From Platycnemis pennipes (taxonomy: Eukaryota; Arthropoda; Insecta; Odonata; Platycnemididae), in the NCBI GenBank assembly GCA_933228895.1, contig OW121846.1:151264746-151328745 (forward strand): 64,000 bases of DNA. Direction: 5' to 3'. The position numbers and the translations under genes are program-made. Of this stretch, positions 46,655-58,379 are shown piece after piece. The notes beneath the pieces were generated by a model. It did not search any database. It saw nothing but the letters and a program-made list of their open reading frames with translations, and was not told the DNA's origin. The stretch's first letter is position 1, and each line of letters starts with the position of its first letter.

Positions 46655-47338
46655 ATACACATCTATATGATACCCAGCAAGCCACTATAGGGGTGTATGG
46701 CAGGGGGTGAATTCATACCAAACATGCATTACATATCATGCTTACAAAAGGATTAATAATTATATTCTAGTCTCGACTTCACAATTTAGAAAACGCTAAA
46801 AATAGCAAAGCAAGCAAATAGCAAGCATACAGAATCATGCTGTTATTTGATTTAGCTCAAAGTCCGAATACCAACATGCATCTACTTTCCATCCATTGAT
46901 GCACTTGTATTTATACTATTGTATATAATTACAGTTAATCGTGTCCCTAATTGTTCGAGGGAAGAAGGACATTATGAATCTGTTAATTCAGCAATCAATT
47001 TCTCTTATCATTATGGTCCAGTCTACCAAAGTCGGTGGAAGTTCGCAATTTTTTTTAACGTCATCAATGAAAATATTATCTTGGAATTTATTCAAGAGAT
47101 TAAGTCTACATTTCAACCAATGATCTGACAGTGATTCCCATTTTAGTTCATCTCATAGACTGGTTACGCTCATTGAGTTATCATACCGTCCCTTTACAAA
47201 TGTTGTCGATATTCGCCGCACACGCTCCAGTTCCTTATCTTATTTATTTCATAAGTATCCCATACACGGGCAGCGTATTTCAAATGAGATCTAACCATGG
47301 ACAAGAGCTAATTTCTCGTGCATGATCGTCACAAGCTA
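46655..47338 (-). mobile_element. LINE J, 5'-truncated 3' fragment (B/E subfamily)
   Basis: The minus strand carries the last part of ORF2 (the region matching SVWDPYE, SLLNELKWESLSDR and the FPR-terminal block), the 3' UTR and the stem-loop (about 46671-46706). It ends in a short degraded GATGTA-like tail at about 46655. All frames are broken. Its 3' UTR resembles those of B and E, with more substitutions, so it is an older copy. Confidence 0.85.
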
Positions 47339-49926
47339 TTGCGCTTCTGGAATTTTAAACTTATAAACAGCCTCCGGCCTATTCATTAGTCTCTAGTCTA
47401 GTCTCCGAACTCTCTTTCGGGTATCCAAGTCTTCTTTGCAACGTATGTCCAATATGTAATCTTACTGATTCCACTCTTCGGTTTGAACGTCATTATGAGT
47501 GATATTCATTATCGAGGAAATGGGGTACTTTCGTGTCCCATTTGCCTTATGCTATATATATATATGGCAGGGTTGGTTTGATTCTTTTATATTCAAGATA
47601 GTAATGTTCTGAAAATTTTGTCCTTCACATTTATCTCTGTGAGCTAAGAACTAGAGGGAGATTTTTTTCCAATCATATATGCTATGCATTTCATTCATAT
47701 ATGCTAAAATGCAAGTTCGGCATGGAAAGTGTTGTTATTTTTCTATTTTCTTCAACCTTAGGTAACATCTTGGTTTCGAACTATCACTCAAGATATGAAT
47801 TTTATGGAATGGCGTTAAGAATATTGGAAATGTACTTCGTTGAGAAAGGAGACCATGATTGTCCTAAATTGTGGCATTCTCCCAATTGCTATTACGTACG
47901 AATGAACTTTTTAAGATCCCTGTATCTATTCAAAATTTCTATCATACTTTCAGTGTTTCACTATTCACCTCCATCCACCCAAAAGCACCTCTACTTACAT
48001 TTTCTTTTGTCCCAACCATCTCCTTCCTTTCATGACCTTCAGTATCCTTCACCACTTGCTATCTAATGGTGCACCATTTCTCTCCAGCGACTTCCTCTCT
48101 TCTCCTGCCATGTTGTGAACCTCTTTCTTTGTTTTCCTGCCATTCCGTTTTTTCCATCCTTAGGCATATCTCTTCTGCACGCACTCGTTCCCATTATCTT
48201 TTCTCGATGCATACGCTTCGTGTGCGTACAACGTCGCCCTCATTTTCACTTTCATTTTTGGTTGAAGAGGAAACTTCTTTTCACAAGACAGTCGAACACC
48301 GTGGCATAATTCACGAGTGGCATCCTGAGACGCTTCTTAATATCTCGCCTAAACATTCCTTGATATCAGGAATGGGATACTCTTGAAATTTGAGATGTTT
48401 TCGAAAGCGTATTTATCAAAAAGTCCCACACTGTTGAGGTAGCAAATGCCGTTACTGAGATGTTTTATCTGTGTCGTATTGAGTAAATGTGTGCTATTAT
48501 GTCACCGCAGTGAGCGTTTTACTTCTATATCGTCGAGAAGCTAGGTGCTGCCGTTTACGTGGAGTCACGAATTGAATAGCTACCGAATAAGTTATCCCTC
48601 ATCACTTTTTCGCTGCTTCAAGGTCACGTGTTAAAAAGTATACGCTGAAAATCACCGTTGCGTGAAGCGTGTGTCGAAGGACATAAATAGGGCCTGTTAA
48701 TTATTTCTTCCGTCTTTTTAAGTTGGCCAAACTTCTCCTGTCTCACATGCTCACGGTTTTCGTTCATTGATAAATCCTATTTTGTATTTTACTCATAATC
48801 GCAATGGGTCTTCATTGCATTATTTTCTCTCGAGTGCACACATTTACGCTCGTATATCCACTGTCTATTATTACTTATGTACTGTAATCTTTCAAACTGT
48901 TTTGTTTGTGAAATATTTCTTATCCCCTTTGGAGTTGGTTGCCTTGCTTTCATGGCATTTGGGAAGCTATAGCACTTAGTTGATCGACTACCGATTTTGG
49001 TATGTTTGTATTAGCTGCATTATTATGTTAAACGCAGTGTCGTAGTCTGATATCCTATTTCCTCTCACTACCATTCGACTAAAGCCTAATTCCCACCTCA
49101 TTTCGTGAGATAGCGAACGACTTTTCTTTTTCTCCTTGTTTACCTCTTATGTGGCTTTTTTGTTTTGAGTTGCGACTTCATAAATTCCTCATGCACTTTG
49201 ATATGATCTTCATCCACCCTATGTTGTTTTACAATTTTCTCTGAAAACTTAATTTCGCCTCCCCTGTTCCTTTCCTCCCTTCGTTAGCATTTCATTCTAA
49301 TCCTTTTCCAAATGCAACGTTGAGTTCTACTCCCTCTATCTTGTAGTACATCCCTCCCCCCAGTCCAGTCTAAATAGTTAATCTGATTGTTTTGGAACCT
49401 TTGTTTATTACGACGGTCTTATAGTCCTGCGGTTGGAAAATTTGGCATGCTCAATGGATTGTCTGCCTTAAAATCTCTGGGTACGTGTGGCTAAAGCTAA
49501 TTTCGGTGATTTTTCGGGTCCCAGTTTTTATATGAAAGCATAGTTGGTCTAGGGAAAGGAACTGGTGACCTTTTTTTTGGGCATTCCGCTTGACATCGGG
49601 CTTATTTGAAGATGTACGACTCCCGGCACTTTGGCCGGTTGAAGACCGGCTTTTTCCCATCCCAGACCGACCAAACTTCGGGTTGAACGCTGTTTTCGTA
49701 TTTAATTGCTCTTTCCTTTCGTTACCCTTCAATCCTCCATTCACTGTGTCCAGTTTTGCAATTCGAAGCATATTTTTTTCTCTTTTCTTGAAAACCGCCT
49801 TGTTGTACGAAAAGTTCTATTTTTCCAAATACGCTCATCTCTCATTTTCTCTGTACACCTAACAAAATTAATCGGCAATCGCCGCATTCACTTGACATCA
49901 TCATTAACTGAATGACAGTTTAACGA
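47339..49926. other. unassigned DNA with small ORFs and a (TA)n run
   Basis: ORFs at 47701-48066 (plus) and 49451-49771 (minus, Ser/Lys-rich SRSSTGQSAGSRTSS) have no recognisable domain. A short (TA)n run lies at 47553-47565. Pyrimidine-rich plus-strand DNA lies at 47960-48260. Confidence 0.35.
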
Positions 49927-50036
49927 GGCCTTATTTATGACTAGGTAAATCTTATTACGACTTACTTAAGGTAAATTATCTTACGACTAGGTAATCTAGG
50001 AGGCCTTATTTACGACTAGGCTCATCTTCTCTTCCG
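49927..50036 (+). repeat. short direct repeat, GAGGCCTTATTTAnGACTAGG
   Basis: A 21-base unit (ggccttatttAtgactagg and ggccttatttACgactagg) occurs twice about 85 bases apart, with a third partial unit (acgactaggtaa) between them. Confidence 0.6.
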
Positions 50037-50124
50037 CCGTATAATCCATTGGGAAATGAAATGCATTGCGGAATGGAAAGAATTTTATGTGAGGAAGTTC
50101 TGTCTTGAAGACACACGCCCCCGG

Positions 50125-50195
50125 TGCCCAGATCGGCAACTTGTCAGCTTGGCAGCCCAAAGGTCCTCGGTTTGAATCCCGGCTGGTGCACTGAT
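50125..50195 (+). repeat. tRNA-like sequence, possible SINE head
   Basis: An A-box-like segment (cggcaacttgtcagctt) and a T-arm (CCTCGGTTTGAATCCCGG) with a B-box-like core are spaced as in a tRNA. The acceptor stem does not pair well, so it is more likely a SINE head or pseudo-tRNA than a gene. Confidence 0.35.
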
Positions 50196-50239
50196 GTTGG
50201 TGGCCTTATCCTTCCTTACTTTAGACAGTGCGATGTAGT

Positions 50240-50830
50240 CAAAACAGTTGAGGTGGTTTAAATCAGAGGTCTGCTATCGCTCGAACTATCATTTATTTCC
50301 AGCCGAGCCATGTTTAACTTCCCAGCAACCTCGTGTTCGTGCGACGAATCGTGAGGGAAACGAATTGCTATTACAGGCGACCGTGGAACGAAACGCGAGG
50401 ACGGGGGTGGGGGCAGTATTCGGACGAGGAAAGGTCACAATTCGAAAGGCTCAGTTCTTGTGTTAGCCTGCGGAAGTGGTCTCCAGCTGCGGCCGAGGTC
50501 ACGTGAGAGAAGGCGCTAGCCCGAGACTTCATTCGCATTTCTGGAGAGCGTGCCACTGATTGATTATCCCAGCAGGAGGATTGTGCACTAGCGGCTTTTC
50601 CAACGTTCACCTTTGACGCTCTTGCAGTGAGCGAACAAATCCATTGACGGTGTAGAACATTTTTCCCTTTAAAGACTAGGTGTATTTGACTATGTCGTTC
50701 TCGCCGAACTTCACTCCGCATTCTCCGTCTTTCCTGCCTTTTTCTTCTAGGCCTCACTCCTTGTTCCGCACTCTGGCTCAAGGTCCTGGCATTCACTCCG
50801 TGTCCCGCCTCTTCGCTCTCTTGCTCTCAT
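50240..50830. other. unassigned GC-richer block
   Basis: Open frames on both strands (50248-50466 plus, 50371-50796 minus) show no recognisable domain. The higher GC could mark a promoter-proximal host region. Confidence 0.25.
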
Positions 50831-51000
50831 TTGAAAAAGTTAACAAAAAGCGATCTTGAATATTTTCTGAATCCTTATAAACCATTGAAACGCTCCGTTA
50901 ATATCATTAGGGAGTGGTTGAGCTGTAATGTCACTGTCTGGTAATACGATGTTTTCAATTTAAGACCTGAAGATAGCGAATGTTTTTCGTTCATCACTTT

Positions 51001-51008
51001 GTTATGAT
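51001..51008. repeat. hAT1 target-site duplication, left (GTTATGAT)
   Basis: Identical to 60758-60765. Confidence 0.85.
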
Positions 51009-51214
51009 TAGAGATAGAGATTAGAGATGATTAGAGACATTTTGAAACTCACTATTATGCGACCAAATAATGATTTTTTATGCGGCCATTATGCGGCAAA
51101 ATTCTGATATCTATGCTGACAATATGGGGCTTAAAAATTGCAATTATGCGTTTTCATGAAAATGATGCAACATTTTGGAGACTGCCTCCATCGCGCATAC
51201 AATCCCGTCAGCAG
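51009..51214. repeat. hAT1 left terminal arm with ATTATGCG motifs
   Basis: After the terminal repeat, tagagat units repeat, then ATTATGCGACC, TTTATGCGGCC, ATTATGCGGC and AATTATGCG. The right arm has matching motifs, so these are probably transposase-binding sites. Confidence 0.7.
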
Positions 51215-53843
51215 TCCATCACCTTATTCATACTACTGATGCAGATGTAATTATGGGAACTGAAAGTTGGTTGACGGATGACATTCCTGACACAGAAATA
51301 TTCCCAATATCTTTTAAAATATATAGAAAAGATAGACATAACAGAGAGGTGGTGGTGTTTTCATTGAAGTCAAGAACACAATAATTAGCAAAGCAGTAAT
51401 ATTTCCCGACAACCCCTTAGAATGTGTTTGGTGTTCATTAACATATCCTAAATCCAAATCAATATCTGTCTGCGCATTCTATAGGCCCCCAAACACTGAT
51501 GTTGAGTCATTATTACAACTGGGAAAGCAGATAAATTCTATTACGTGCCGTAACAGCGAACGTAATATAATGATAGGTGGAGATTTCAATGCACCATCAA
51601 TAGACTGGAAAACACACTCTTTCAAAGCTGGAGGAAGTGACAAGGACATCTGTGAGGCTCTATTAGATGTGTTCTCCAATAACTCCCTGACACAATTAGC
51701 TACAGCACCTAATAGAGGGGATAACACTCTTGATTTACTGGCAACCAATATCCCACAACATGTGACAATGATTGACACGGTTGATGGAATCAGTGACCTC
51801 AGAGTTATAACTGCTAAACTCTCGCTATCTTTAGATAAAAATTTTAAGCAAAAAAGAAAGATTTACATTTTTAAAAGAGCAGACTTTGCTAAATTTAAAA
51901 TTTATTTAAGAGATTCCTTATCGGATTTTAAAAAGTCTTCCATAATAATATGTACTAACGATTCATGGAAGTCGTTCATTAATATCATGCGCTCTGGGAT
52001 CAACAGATTTATCCCTAGTAAATTCAAAATAGAAAGCACTGAACCTAGGTGGTACAATGCCGAAGTGAGAAAATCCCTGAGACGGCAGCGAATATGTCAT
52101 GCTAAAATGAAAAAAATTAGTAAACATATGCCCACTGATGAGCGTAATGTAATTATTGAAAATTATAAAATTTCAAAATCCACTGCAAAGTCAGCCCTTA
52201 GTAATGCATTTGCAGAATTCAAAAGAAAAACACTTGGGGAACAATTGAAAGAAAATCCAAAAGTCTTCAGGTCGTACGTAAGGGAAGTGCAAGGCCATAA
52301 GTCTGCCGTCCATTCACTTAAAAATGATAGAGGTGATATGACCACAAACACACTCGACAAAGTGAACTTGCTAAATTCCTTCTTCCAAACCGTTTTTAAC
52401 CCACCTTCCGGGGATTCAACTGTCGTGTTACCTGACCTCTTTCAGCGGTTGATGCAACCAATTGACATTTCCTGTAATGGTATTGAAAAATTACTTAAAG
52501 ATATAAGCCCCAAAAATCTCCTGGCCCTGATCAAATTCCCTCCCGCGTATATAGAGAGTTAGCCTCCGAAATTTCCCCCTACCTTGAAAAAGTATTTAAT
52601 AAATCCCTCACCGAACCTTACATCCATTTCATGCAAGGTCCTAAAACATATAATTGTCAGTTCAGTCATGGGACACCTAGATAGCCAGAATTTATTGTCC
52701 AATGTCCAGCATGGCTTCCGAAAAAGCAGATCGTGTGAAACTCAACTTGCTCTCTTTTCCCACGATATTTTAGTTTCTGGCGAAAATAATATTCCAGTGG
52801 ATTCTATATTTCTCGACTTCAAGAAGGCTTTTGACAAGGTTTCTCACAGCAAACTAATTTTGAAGTTAAAATCTTATGGGTTAGACAGTAACATTATATC
52901 ATGGATTAATGATTTTCTGCATGATCGGGTTCAAAGGGTTGTTTTGGACGGTGTTTCCTCACCGGCAATTAAAGTCACTTCGGGTGTCCCACAAGGTAGT
53001 GTGATAGGTCCACTCCTATTCCTTTTGTATATTAATGATATCCAAAAGGTGGTAAAAAGTAAGCCTTGTCTATTTGCCGATGACGCAGTAGTGTACAGGG
53101 AAATTCTATGCCCGAACGATAAAGAATATTTAAATATTGACCTACAAGCAATTGAAACATGGTGTGATACATGGCAGTTAGAATTAAACTTTAAGAAATG
53201 TCTTGTAATGAATTTTTGGAAAAACAATAGCTCTCCTCCTACCACTTACAAAATAAGTAATAATGAATTAACAAACGTGGAATCCATTAAATATCTTGGA
53301 ATAAGACTGACAAATGATCTTTCCTGGGGTAAACTCATTCGTGAAATAATGGGTCAAGCGAATCGCAAACTGGGTTTCATTAAAAGAGTATTGGGTAAAT
53401 GTGACGATCATGTACGAGAAATCAGCTACTTTTCCCTTGTTAGACCTCATTTGGAATATGCTGCCAGTGTATGGGATCCCTACGAAATCGGTCTAAGTAA
53501 TGAACTTGAACGTGTGCAGCGAAGATCGGCAAGATTTGTAAAGGGACGATACGATAATTATATTAGCGTAACCAGTCTATTAAATGAATTGAAATGGGAA
53601 TCATTGTCAGATCGCAGGTTGAAATTTAGACTTAATCTCTTCCACAAATTACAAGGCAATATTTTCAGTGATGATGTTAAAAATATTTTACGAACCCCAA
53701 CTTACTATGGCAGACTGGACCATAATCATAAAGTTAGAGAAATTGATTGCCGAACTGACCGATTCAAAATGTCCTTTTTCCCTCGCACAATAAGAGATAC
53801 GAATAACGGTAAATATGTCCTATCGGAGAGTAGCAATGAATAG
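51215..53843 (+). pseudogene. LINE E ORF2: endonuclease-RT with three lesions
   Basis: Visible blocks: GTESWLTDD, GGDFNAPSIDWKT, the linker PRWYNAEVRKSLRRQRICHA, RT DFKKAFDKVSHS, SGVPQGSVIG, FADDAVVYR, RPHLEYAASVWDPYE and FPRTIRDTN, ending at 53843. Single-base deletions break the frame near 51346 (GGG block) and 52515 (the SPGPDQ block). About 100 bases encoding the IFKSGDRE/NYRPIS region are missing at about 52615. Apart from these lesions the frame is open, so decay is limited. Confidence 0.9.
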
Positions 53844-54012
53844 CATTGGTAGCTGCATGTTGGTATGAGTACTTAAAGCTAACCCTACTAACAGAATGTT
53901 TTAGCATGTTTTCTTTGCAATTTCTATCTTTTTAAATAGTGTAGTTCTGACTACTATATTAATACCATTCCTTTTTTATGCATGATATGTAGTGCATGTT
54001 TGGTGAGCAATC

Positions 54013-54047
54013 ACCCCCTGCCACACACCCTTGTGGTGGCTTGCAGG
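54013..54047 (+). promoter_or_regulatory. LINE E 3' stem-loop
   Basis: CCCCCTGCCAC ... GTGGTGGCTTGCAGGG, identical to the LINE B version, lies just before (GATGTA)n. Confidence 0.6.
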
Positions 54048-54488
54048 GTATTATGTAGATGTAGATGTAGATGTCAGGCATAATGCCCTTTGCCATTCTG
54101 CATATTTTATGGAACCCTATCCGGTGTACCTCATTCTCATCAGGTACCCTCAATTATTTAATCAATTCGTAGTTTCATCAGGCAAAATGGAAATTTACCT
54201 GTTAGAAATACATATTTCATGAGGCATACTCAAATTTAAGCCAACCTTTTACTGAAGGAACCAGGAACTGGATGGTGAAAAATAAACCTTGAAGCTAAGG
54301 ATTGACATTTTTATTGGATAAAATGTAACAGAAAAACAATTACATTACAATGAACATGGATAATTAAACAATCACAGTAAATGCTGATTATAACCCCTGA
54401 GATTCATCAATTTATATCACCTATGGCAAGGTATAAATTATCATGGGCATGGGATGGGGTCATCAGGATCTTCATCATTGAAATCTTG

Positions 54489-54720
54489 TCAGCAGCATGC
54501 TGTCTCACAATCAGAGGCTGCTGTAGAATTATTGATATTCACAACATCATCACATCCCATTGCCAATGTCATACCATCATTAAGATATATACATACCATA
54601 CTTTCTGTATTTTTTGCAGTCAACCTTGTTCTTTTGGGTGTAAGGATATCATTATACCCCGAAAAGGCTCTCTCGCTATATCTACGTTAGCAGCAGGAAT
54701 ACTGAAAACTGGCAGCTGGA
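54489..54720 (-). pseudogene. hAT1 transposase C-terminal (dimerisation) part
   Basis: The minus strand reads LPVFSIPAANVDI, then after a small frameshift near 54690 ERAFSGYNDILTPKRTRL, TESMVCIYLNDG, and ends at the TGA at 54489-54491. This is the conserved hAT C-terminal dimerisation block with the catalytic Glu of the ER-F motif. LINE F separates it from the rest of the gene at 58380 and above. Confidence 0.85.
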
Positions 54721-54821
54721 AACGTGTCGGGTGCCCCTGAATCGCTCGGGTGTCCACTACACGGACGAGGCATCGTCTAAGGTAGCGCGTAGGATACTGG
54801 AGCATACACGTAGCGTTTAGC

Positions 54822-57800
54822 TCAGGTGGTAGCCCAGAGTGCAGGTCAATCCGCGGGGGAAATATCGTGCAAGAATTTGACAGAACATGCAGAGTAGTTT
54901 TAGAAGGTCAGAGAAAAACACATGGAGAGAACGAACATGATAATTCATCAAAGGTAATAGGTAGACCAAATAGTTTGTCCGTCAAAAAATTATCGAAGAA
55001 AATTTTAGTTGGAAAGGAGCACCAAGAGAGAAACAGATTGGAAGAAAAAATTTCAGTGATAGTAGTGAATTGTCGTAGTATAAGAAATAAAGTAGCAGAA
55101 TTTCACCACCTCATTAAGAGTACTAATGCAGATATAATCGTAGGTACAGAAAGCTGGCTTTCGAAGGACATATCAGATCATGAAGTATTTCCGAAGTGTT
55201 TTACCGTATACAGAAAGGATAGAGTACGCAGAAACGGAGGAGGAGTATTTATAGCTGTGAAGGACCCGTATGTCAGTAGAAGAGAACTTATTTCAGAGCG
55301 AAATGTAGAAAGTATTTGGTGTTCCGTTAAAAGTAAAAGTAGTAACGCAAAAAAGATATATGTAGGTGCATATTACAGGCCCGCGGACGCACACGTCAAT
55401 TCTATAATAGAGCTAGAGTCAGAGATACGTACATTACTTTCTGGGAAGAAAGATAGAGGAATAATAGTAGGCGGAGATTTCAATCTCCCCTCGATAGACT
55501 GGAATACGTGTAGTTTCATTGCAGGAGGTAAGGATAAGGAACATTGCGAATCACTGTTGAACACCTTTACGACACATTCTTTACAACAGCTAGTAACAGA
55601 GCCGACCAGGGGAAACAACATTCTAGACTTATTAGCAACAAATATACCCGAGAGAGTTCTAAATACAGTTACAGACACAGGAATTAGTGACCATAAAATA
55701 GTGCATGCGAAATTTATTGTAGGCGTTGAAAGACATTATAAACCAAGGAGGAGGGTATACTTATTTGGCAAGGCAAATTACGACGGTATGACAGAGGAAT
55801 TAAGGGAAGCATTTAATGTATTCAGCGAACAAAGCAAAGGATTAAATACAGAGGATTCGTGGAGAGAATTTCTTGAGGTCACCCGTAACGCAGTTCATAA
55901 ATACATACCAAGTAAATATATTAGTGATAATACAGAGCCAAGGTGGTATAACGCGGAGGTTAGGAAATCACTAAAGCGACAAAGGGTAAGCCACGCTAAG
56001 ATGAAAAATGCAGGACGGGGTCTATCGGTAGAGGAAAAAATGAGCTAGTTCAAAACTATAAAAAATCGAGAGCATTAGCAAGAAAATCATGTTGGCAAGC
56101 GTTATCACATTTCAAGAGCAAGATGTTAGGAGAATATTTATATAGCAATCCTAAAGCGTTCTGGTCATATGTGAGAGAGCTTCAGGGAAATAAGTCCACA
56201 GTGCACACACTTAAAAATGATAAAGGAATCAGAGTCAACAGCAGTGTAGAAAAAGCCAATACTTTAAACACCTTCTTTCAAAGTGTATTCAACTCATCGT
56301 CACAAAACGCAGTGGAACCACCGCCGAACACTTTCAGTGAGCAAATGCCCGAAATAAACATTTCACGTCGCGGAATAGAGCAGCAGTTAAAAAGCATAAG
56401 TAAAAACAAATCACCAGGTCCCGATCAAATTCCTTCCAGAGTATATAAAACATTAGCTTCTGAAATAGCCCCCTATCTAGAAATAATATTCAATAAAACA
56501 CTAAAGAACCACACAGTACCCAAGGATTGGAAAGTAGCTAACATTACACCTATATTTAAAAGCGGTGATAGGGAAGAACCTAGTAACTACAGGCCCATTT
56601 CACTCACGTCAATCTCTTGTAAGATATTTGAGCACATAGTAGTCAGTTCGATCATGGGGCATTTGGATAGTCAGGGATTACTCATAAACAGCCAGCATGG
56701 GTTCCGGAAAGGTAGATCCTGCGAGACACAATTAGCTTTATTCGTACACGATATTTTAGTCCACGGCGAAAGCAGTACTGAAGTTGATGCGATTTTTTAG
56801 ATTTTAAAAAGGCCTTCGATAAAGTTCCTCATGACAAATTAATCTTGAAGTTAGAGAGTTTTGGTATAAATAAAGACGTTGTATGTTGGGTAAAAGAATT
56901 CTTAAGTGGGCGAGAGCAGAGGGTTGTCATAGATGGTATTATGTCGGACACAATCGAAGTCACATCGGGAGTTCCCCAGGGTAGCGTAGTAGGTCCGCTT
57001 CTATTTCTTTTATACATAAACGATTTGGGTACCGTAGTTAGTAGTAACCTTAGACTTTTCGCAGACGATGCGGTGGTGTACAGGGGTATATCGAACGAAG
57101 AGGACACGAAATCACTTAGCAAGGATTTAGATGCAATTCAAGAGTGGTGCGACAAATGGCAGTTAGAACTCAACCTTAAAAAGTGTGTAGCTATCAATTT
57201 TTGGAGGAGGAATAATTCGATAGAGCGATCCTATAGAATTAATAACACGAAGATCGAAAACGTTGAAACCGTAAGATATTTAGGTGTAACAATCACTAAA
57301 GATTTATCGTGGGGAAGACACATAAGGGAAATATGCGGCCGAGCGAAGAGAAAGCTAGGATTTATAAAAAGAGTACTTGGGAAATGTGATGAGAAGACAA
57401 AAGAGCGATGCTACTTTTCACTAGTTAGGCCCCACCTTGAGTATGCAGCCAGTGTATGGGATCCTAATGAATTAGGTTTGATGAGAGAACTAGACAGTGT
57501 GCAGCGTAGAGCAGCTAGGTTCGTCAAAAGGTGTTACGATAGGTTGAGTAGTGTATCAGAATTAATACAAGAATTAGGGTGGGAATCATTATCAGAGCGT
57601 AGGTTAAAGTCCAGATTAAATCTATTGGAGAAATTTCAATCGGATAGCTTTACTGAAGATGTTAGGCACATATTAAAAACACCAGCGTATTATGCTAGAT
57701 TCGACCAGATAAATAAGATTAGAGAGATAGATTGTCGTACAGATAGATTCAAAATGGCATTTTTCCCCCGTACTATAAGAGAACAGAATAGGCAGCATAG

Positions 57801-57900
57801 GAAAGGGATAGGTAGAGGAAATATTTTAGAGTATCCTGTAGTGCATGATGCATGTATTAACCCCTCAAATACTATAGATACTAACAATCTAGTTGCATGA
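54822..57900 (+). pseudogene. LINE F ORF2: endonuclease-RT, two single-base frameshifts
   Basis: APE endonuclease (VVNCRSIRNKVAEFHH, GTESWLSKD, GGDFNLPSIDWNTC, GISDHKIV), linker (AEVRKSLKRQR, FWSYVRELQGNKS), RT (NKSPGPDQIPSRV, NYRPISLTSISCK, SGVPQGSVVGPLLFLLYIND, RLFADDAVVYR) and C-terminal region (RPHLEYAASVWDP, RTIREQNRQHRK). A base is missing in an A run at about 56037 and one in the T run at about 56795; LINE A and the frame of related copies show the expected base. No ATG starts the ORF2 frame, which is already open across the ORF1 stop. Confidence 0.92.
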
Positions 57901-57952
57901 GACCCTTTAGTTGCTTGCTTGCATGTTAGTAGTGCATGCTTGGTGATCTTCA

Positions 57953-57988
57953 CCCCCTGCCACACACCCTCGCGGTGGCTTGCAGGGT
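57953..57988 (+). promoter_or_regulatory. LINE F 3' stem-loop, first copy
   Basis: CCCCCTGCCAC ... GCGGTGGCTTGCAGGG, followed by ATCATGTAGATG repeats. Confidence 0.6.
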
Positions 57989-58017
57989 ATCATGTAGATG
58001 TAGATGTAGATGTAGAA

Positions 58018-58257
58018 GAGAACAGAATAGGCAGCATAGGAAAGGGATAGGTAGAGGAAATATTTTAGAGTATTCTGTAGTGCATGATGCATGTATTAAC
58101 CCCTCAAATACTATAGATACTAACAATCTAGTTGCATGAGACCCTTTAGTTGCTTGCTTGCATGTTAGTAGTGTATGCTTGGTGATCTTCACCCCCTGCC
58201 ACACACCCTCGCGGTGGCTTGCAGGGTAGCGTGTAGATGTAGATGTAGATGTAGATG
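58018..58257 (+). repeat. tandem second copy of the LINE F 3' UTR, stem-loop and tail
   Basis: Starting at gagaacagaataggcag, about 240 bases repeat 57779-58017 with a handful of substitutions. They include a second stem-loop (58193-58228) and a second GATGTA tail. The join lies inside the first tail. Confidence 0.9.
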
Positions 58258-58379
58258 AATAAAAAGAACAGATAAACAAAGAGCAGAAAATGCGGAATTT
58301 GTTGCTTGCATACTTAAAAGAGCGTCATAAACTATATCAAATTGTTTATCCTTCTTGTGAGGAACATTGGATTTTTTAA

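Larger units (their letters stand above)
51215..54072 (+). mobile_element. LINE E (B/E subfamily), 5'-truncated, inside hAT1
   Basis: It starts within the endonuclease at 51215 and runs to the stem-loop (54013-54047) and a (GATGTA)n tail to about 54072. The flanks GTCAGCAG (51207-51214) and GTCAGGCA (54073-54080) share GTCAG and may be a mutated target duplication. The copy is close to LINE B. Confidence 0.92.
54720..58257 (+). mobile_element. LINE F (A/F subfamily), nearly intact, inside the hAT1 transposase gene
   Basis: It contains an ORF1 tail (LNRSGVHYTDEA, to 54820), ORF2 (54822-57900), 3' UTR, stem-loop and GATGTA tail, then a second 3' UTR with its own stem-loop and tail (58018-58257). 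The insertion splits a transposase reading frame whose two halves are recognisable on each side. Only two single-base deletions break ORF2, which makes F the best-preserved LINE here. Confidence 0.93.

Noticed and set aside
51479..51778. Minus-strand ORF of 99 codons inside LINE E, and similar antisense ORFs in LINEs A, B and F
   Set aside because: They are antisense shadows of the ORF2 coding sequence and recur wherever the same LINE segment occurs.
53990..54073. CRISPR-like short repeats in the GATGTA tails
   Set aside because: These are simple LINE tail microsatellites without spacers, in an animal genome.
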